From Rhodospirillales bacterium (GTDB lineage Bacteria; Pseudomonadota; Alphaproteobacteria; MPNO01; UBA2964): a DNA stretch of 16,394 bases. The notes under the pieces are model-generated. The model was not told the origin of the DNA, made no database searches, and worked only from the letters and a program-made list of their open reading frames with translations. The DNA lies in assembly GCA_002727395.1 (NCBI GenBank), contig PBWY01000066.1, positions 1-16,394 on the forward strand, read 5' to 3'. The first letter of the stretch is position 1. Every line of letters begins with the position of its first letter. A program made the position numbers and the translations under genes. Shown in pieces: positions 15,673-16,394 of this stretch.

Positions 15673-16394
15673 ATGAAGCTTGCCGTCACCCTAGTGATAA
15701 AATCATTCGTGATACTCACCTTGCAAAACATTGGAAATGCGCAAGAAATAGAGTTCTTAAATCCTGAACGCAAACAACCCATCGAAATTGATGCCAATGG
15801 GAGTATCGAGTGGCACCAAGAAGCACAAGCGTATATAGCCGAGGGAAATGCTAAAGCAAAACAGGGCAATGTAATTGTTAATGCAGATAGACTGTCTGCT
15901 TTTTATAAAAAACTCAAGAAAGGTGGAATGCGGATTTGGCGTGTAGACGCAAATGGTAATGTTCGGATTGTAACTCCCGATAAAACCGCATTTGGTAAAA
16001 AAGGTGTATATAACGTCGATAAAGGTTTGTTTATTCTTACGGGAAAACCTCGCCTAAAAACTAAAACTGAGCATATTTCTGCAAGAGAGAGTCTCGAATT
16101 TTGGGAAAAAAAGTCGATTGCCATTGCGCGAGGTCAAGCCTTAGCCACAAAGGGTGACAAAAAATTACAAGCCAATGTGCTAACTGCCTATTTTGAAAAA
16201 ACAAAGAATCATAACAATGAGATTGTTAAAGTAAATGCCCAGGGAAATGTTATTGTTTCAACACCGAAAGAAGTAATTAAGGGAAAACGAGGTATATATT
16301 ACGTAAAGACTGGTATGATAATTCTGAAAGGTGGTGTAAAAATCACTCGTGGGCCAGATCAATTAAATGGTGACAAAGCAGAGATAAATTTAAA
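15673..16394 (+). CDS. lptA: Lipopolysaccharide transport periplasmic protein LptA, 3' end beyond window
   Basis: The frame is open from ATG at 15673 to the window edge (240 codons seen). A signal peptide occupies about residues 1-23 (hydrophobic core LVIKSFVILTL, likely cut after NA in GNAQE). The mature part opens with the OstA-type segment QPIEIDANGSIEW, then repeated beta-jellyroll units each holding a short phrase about a free product (AEGNAKAKQGN, VDANGNVRI, VNAQGNVIV, LKGGVKITR). This is the periplasmic bridge protein that takes lipopolysaccharide from LptC to LptD at the outer membrane. It is already longer than E. coli LptA (185 residues); alphaproteobacterial forms are often longer. 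AGGT at 15657-15660 may serve as the ribosome binding site. It is probably co-transcribed with lptC. Confidence 0.88.
   Translation, partial: MKLAVTLVIKSFVILTLQNIGNAQEIEFLNPERKQPIEIDANGSIEWHQEAQAYIAEGNAKAKQGNVIVNADRLSAFYKKLKKGGMRIWRVDANGNVRIVTPDKTAFGKKGVYNVDKGLFILTGKPRLKTKTEHISARESLEFWEKKSIAIARGQALATKGDKKLQANVLTAYFEKTKNHNNEIVKVNAQGNVIVSTPKEVIKGKRGIYYVKTGMIILKGGVKITRGPDQLNGDKAEINL

Overview
The window is a stretch of chromosome from an AT-rich, Gram-negative bacterium, most likely a marine-type alphaproteobacterium near the Rhodospirillales. The evidence is the gene content: a gltD-gltB order with Azospirillum-like proteins, a short HRDC-less RNase D downstream of a tRNA-Leu, a kdsD-lptC-lptA cluster, and an NDUFA9-like epimerase next to uppP. 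This placement is inferred from gene content, not from a phylogeny.

Layout. (1) 2-3413 is accessory metabolism: a zinc alcohol/polyol dehydrogenase cut by the left edge, a convergent glutathione S-transferase, and a two-gene unit of a 4,5-dihydroxyphthalate-decarboxylase-like protein plus a cupin-fold protein. (2) 3449-9426, minus strand, is the NADPH glutamate synthase operon gltD-gltB, with an ATGA overlap. gltB looks intact. gltD carries one in-frame TGA at codon 372, although the sequence after it is perfectly recognisable. (3) 9427-9763 is a divergent regulatory region of 337 bases. (4) 9764-11532 holds uppP (lipid carrier recycling) convergent with an NDUFA9-type atypical SDR. (5) 11693-13208 is the most unusual part. 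A tRNA-Leu(CAG) gene is followed 1426 bp later by a second, full-length but degenerate copy, and the last 61 bases of the two copies are identical. Between them lie the 3' end of a MORN-repeat gene, cut exactly at the tRNA end, and a small secreted protein of unknown function. I read this as a decayed insertion at a tRNA-Leu attachment site. No integrase is left. (6) 13249-16394 holds rnd, kdsD, lptC and lptA (lptA runs off the right edge).

How the genes fit together. The right side is an envelope group: KdsD makes arabinose 5-phosphate for Kdo, LptC and LptA carry finished lipopolysaccharide across the periplasm, and UppP recycles the undecaprenyl carrier used for peptidoglycan and surface polysaccharides. 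The glt operon is the main route for ammonium assimilation with glutamine synthetase, so a broken gltD would matter physiologically. A sequencing error, readthrough and true loss are all still possible. No wholly new system such as a CRISPR array, toxin-antitoxin pair, defence island or prophage gene cluster is visible.
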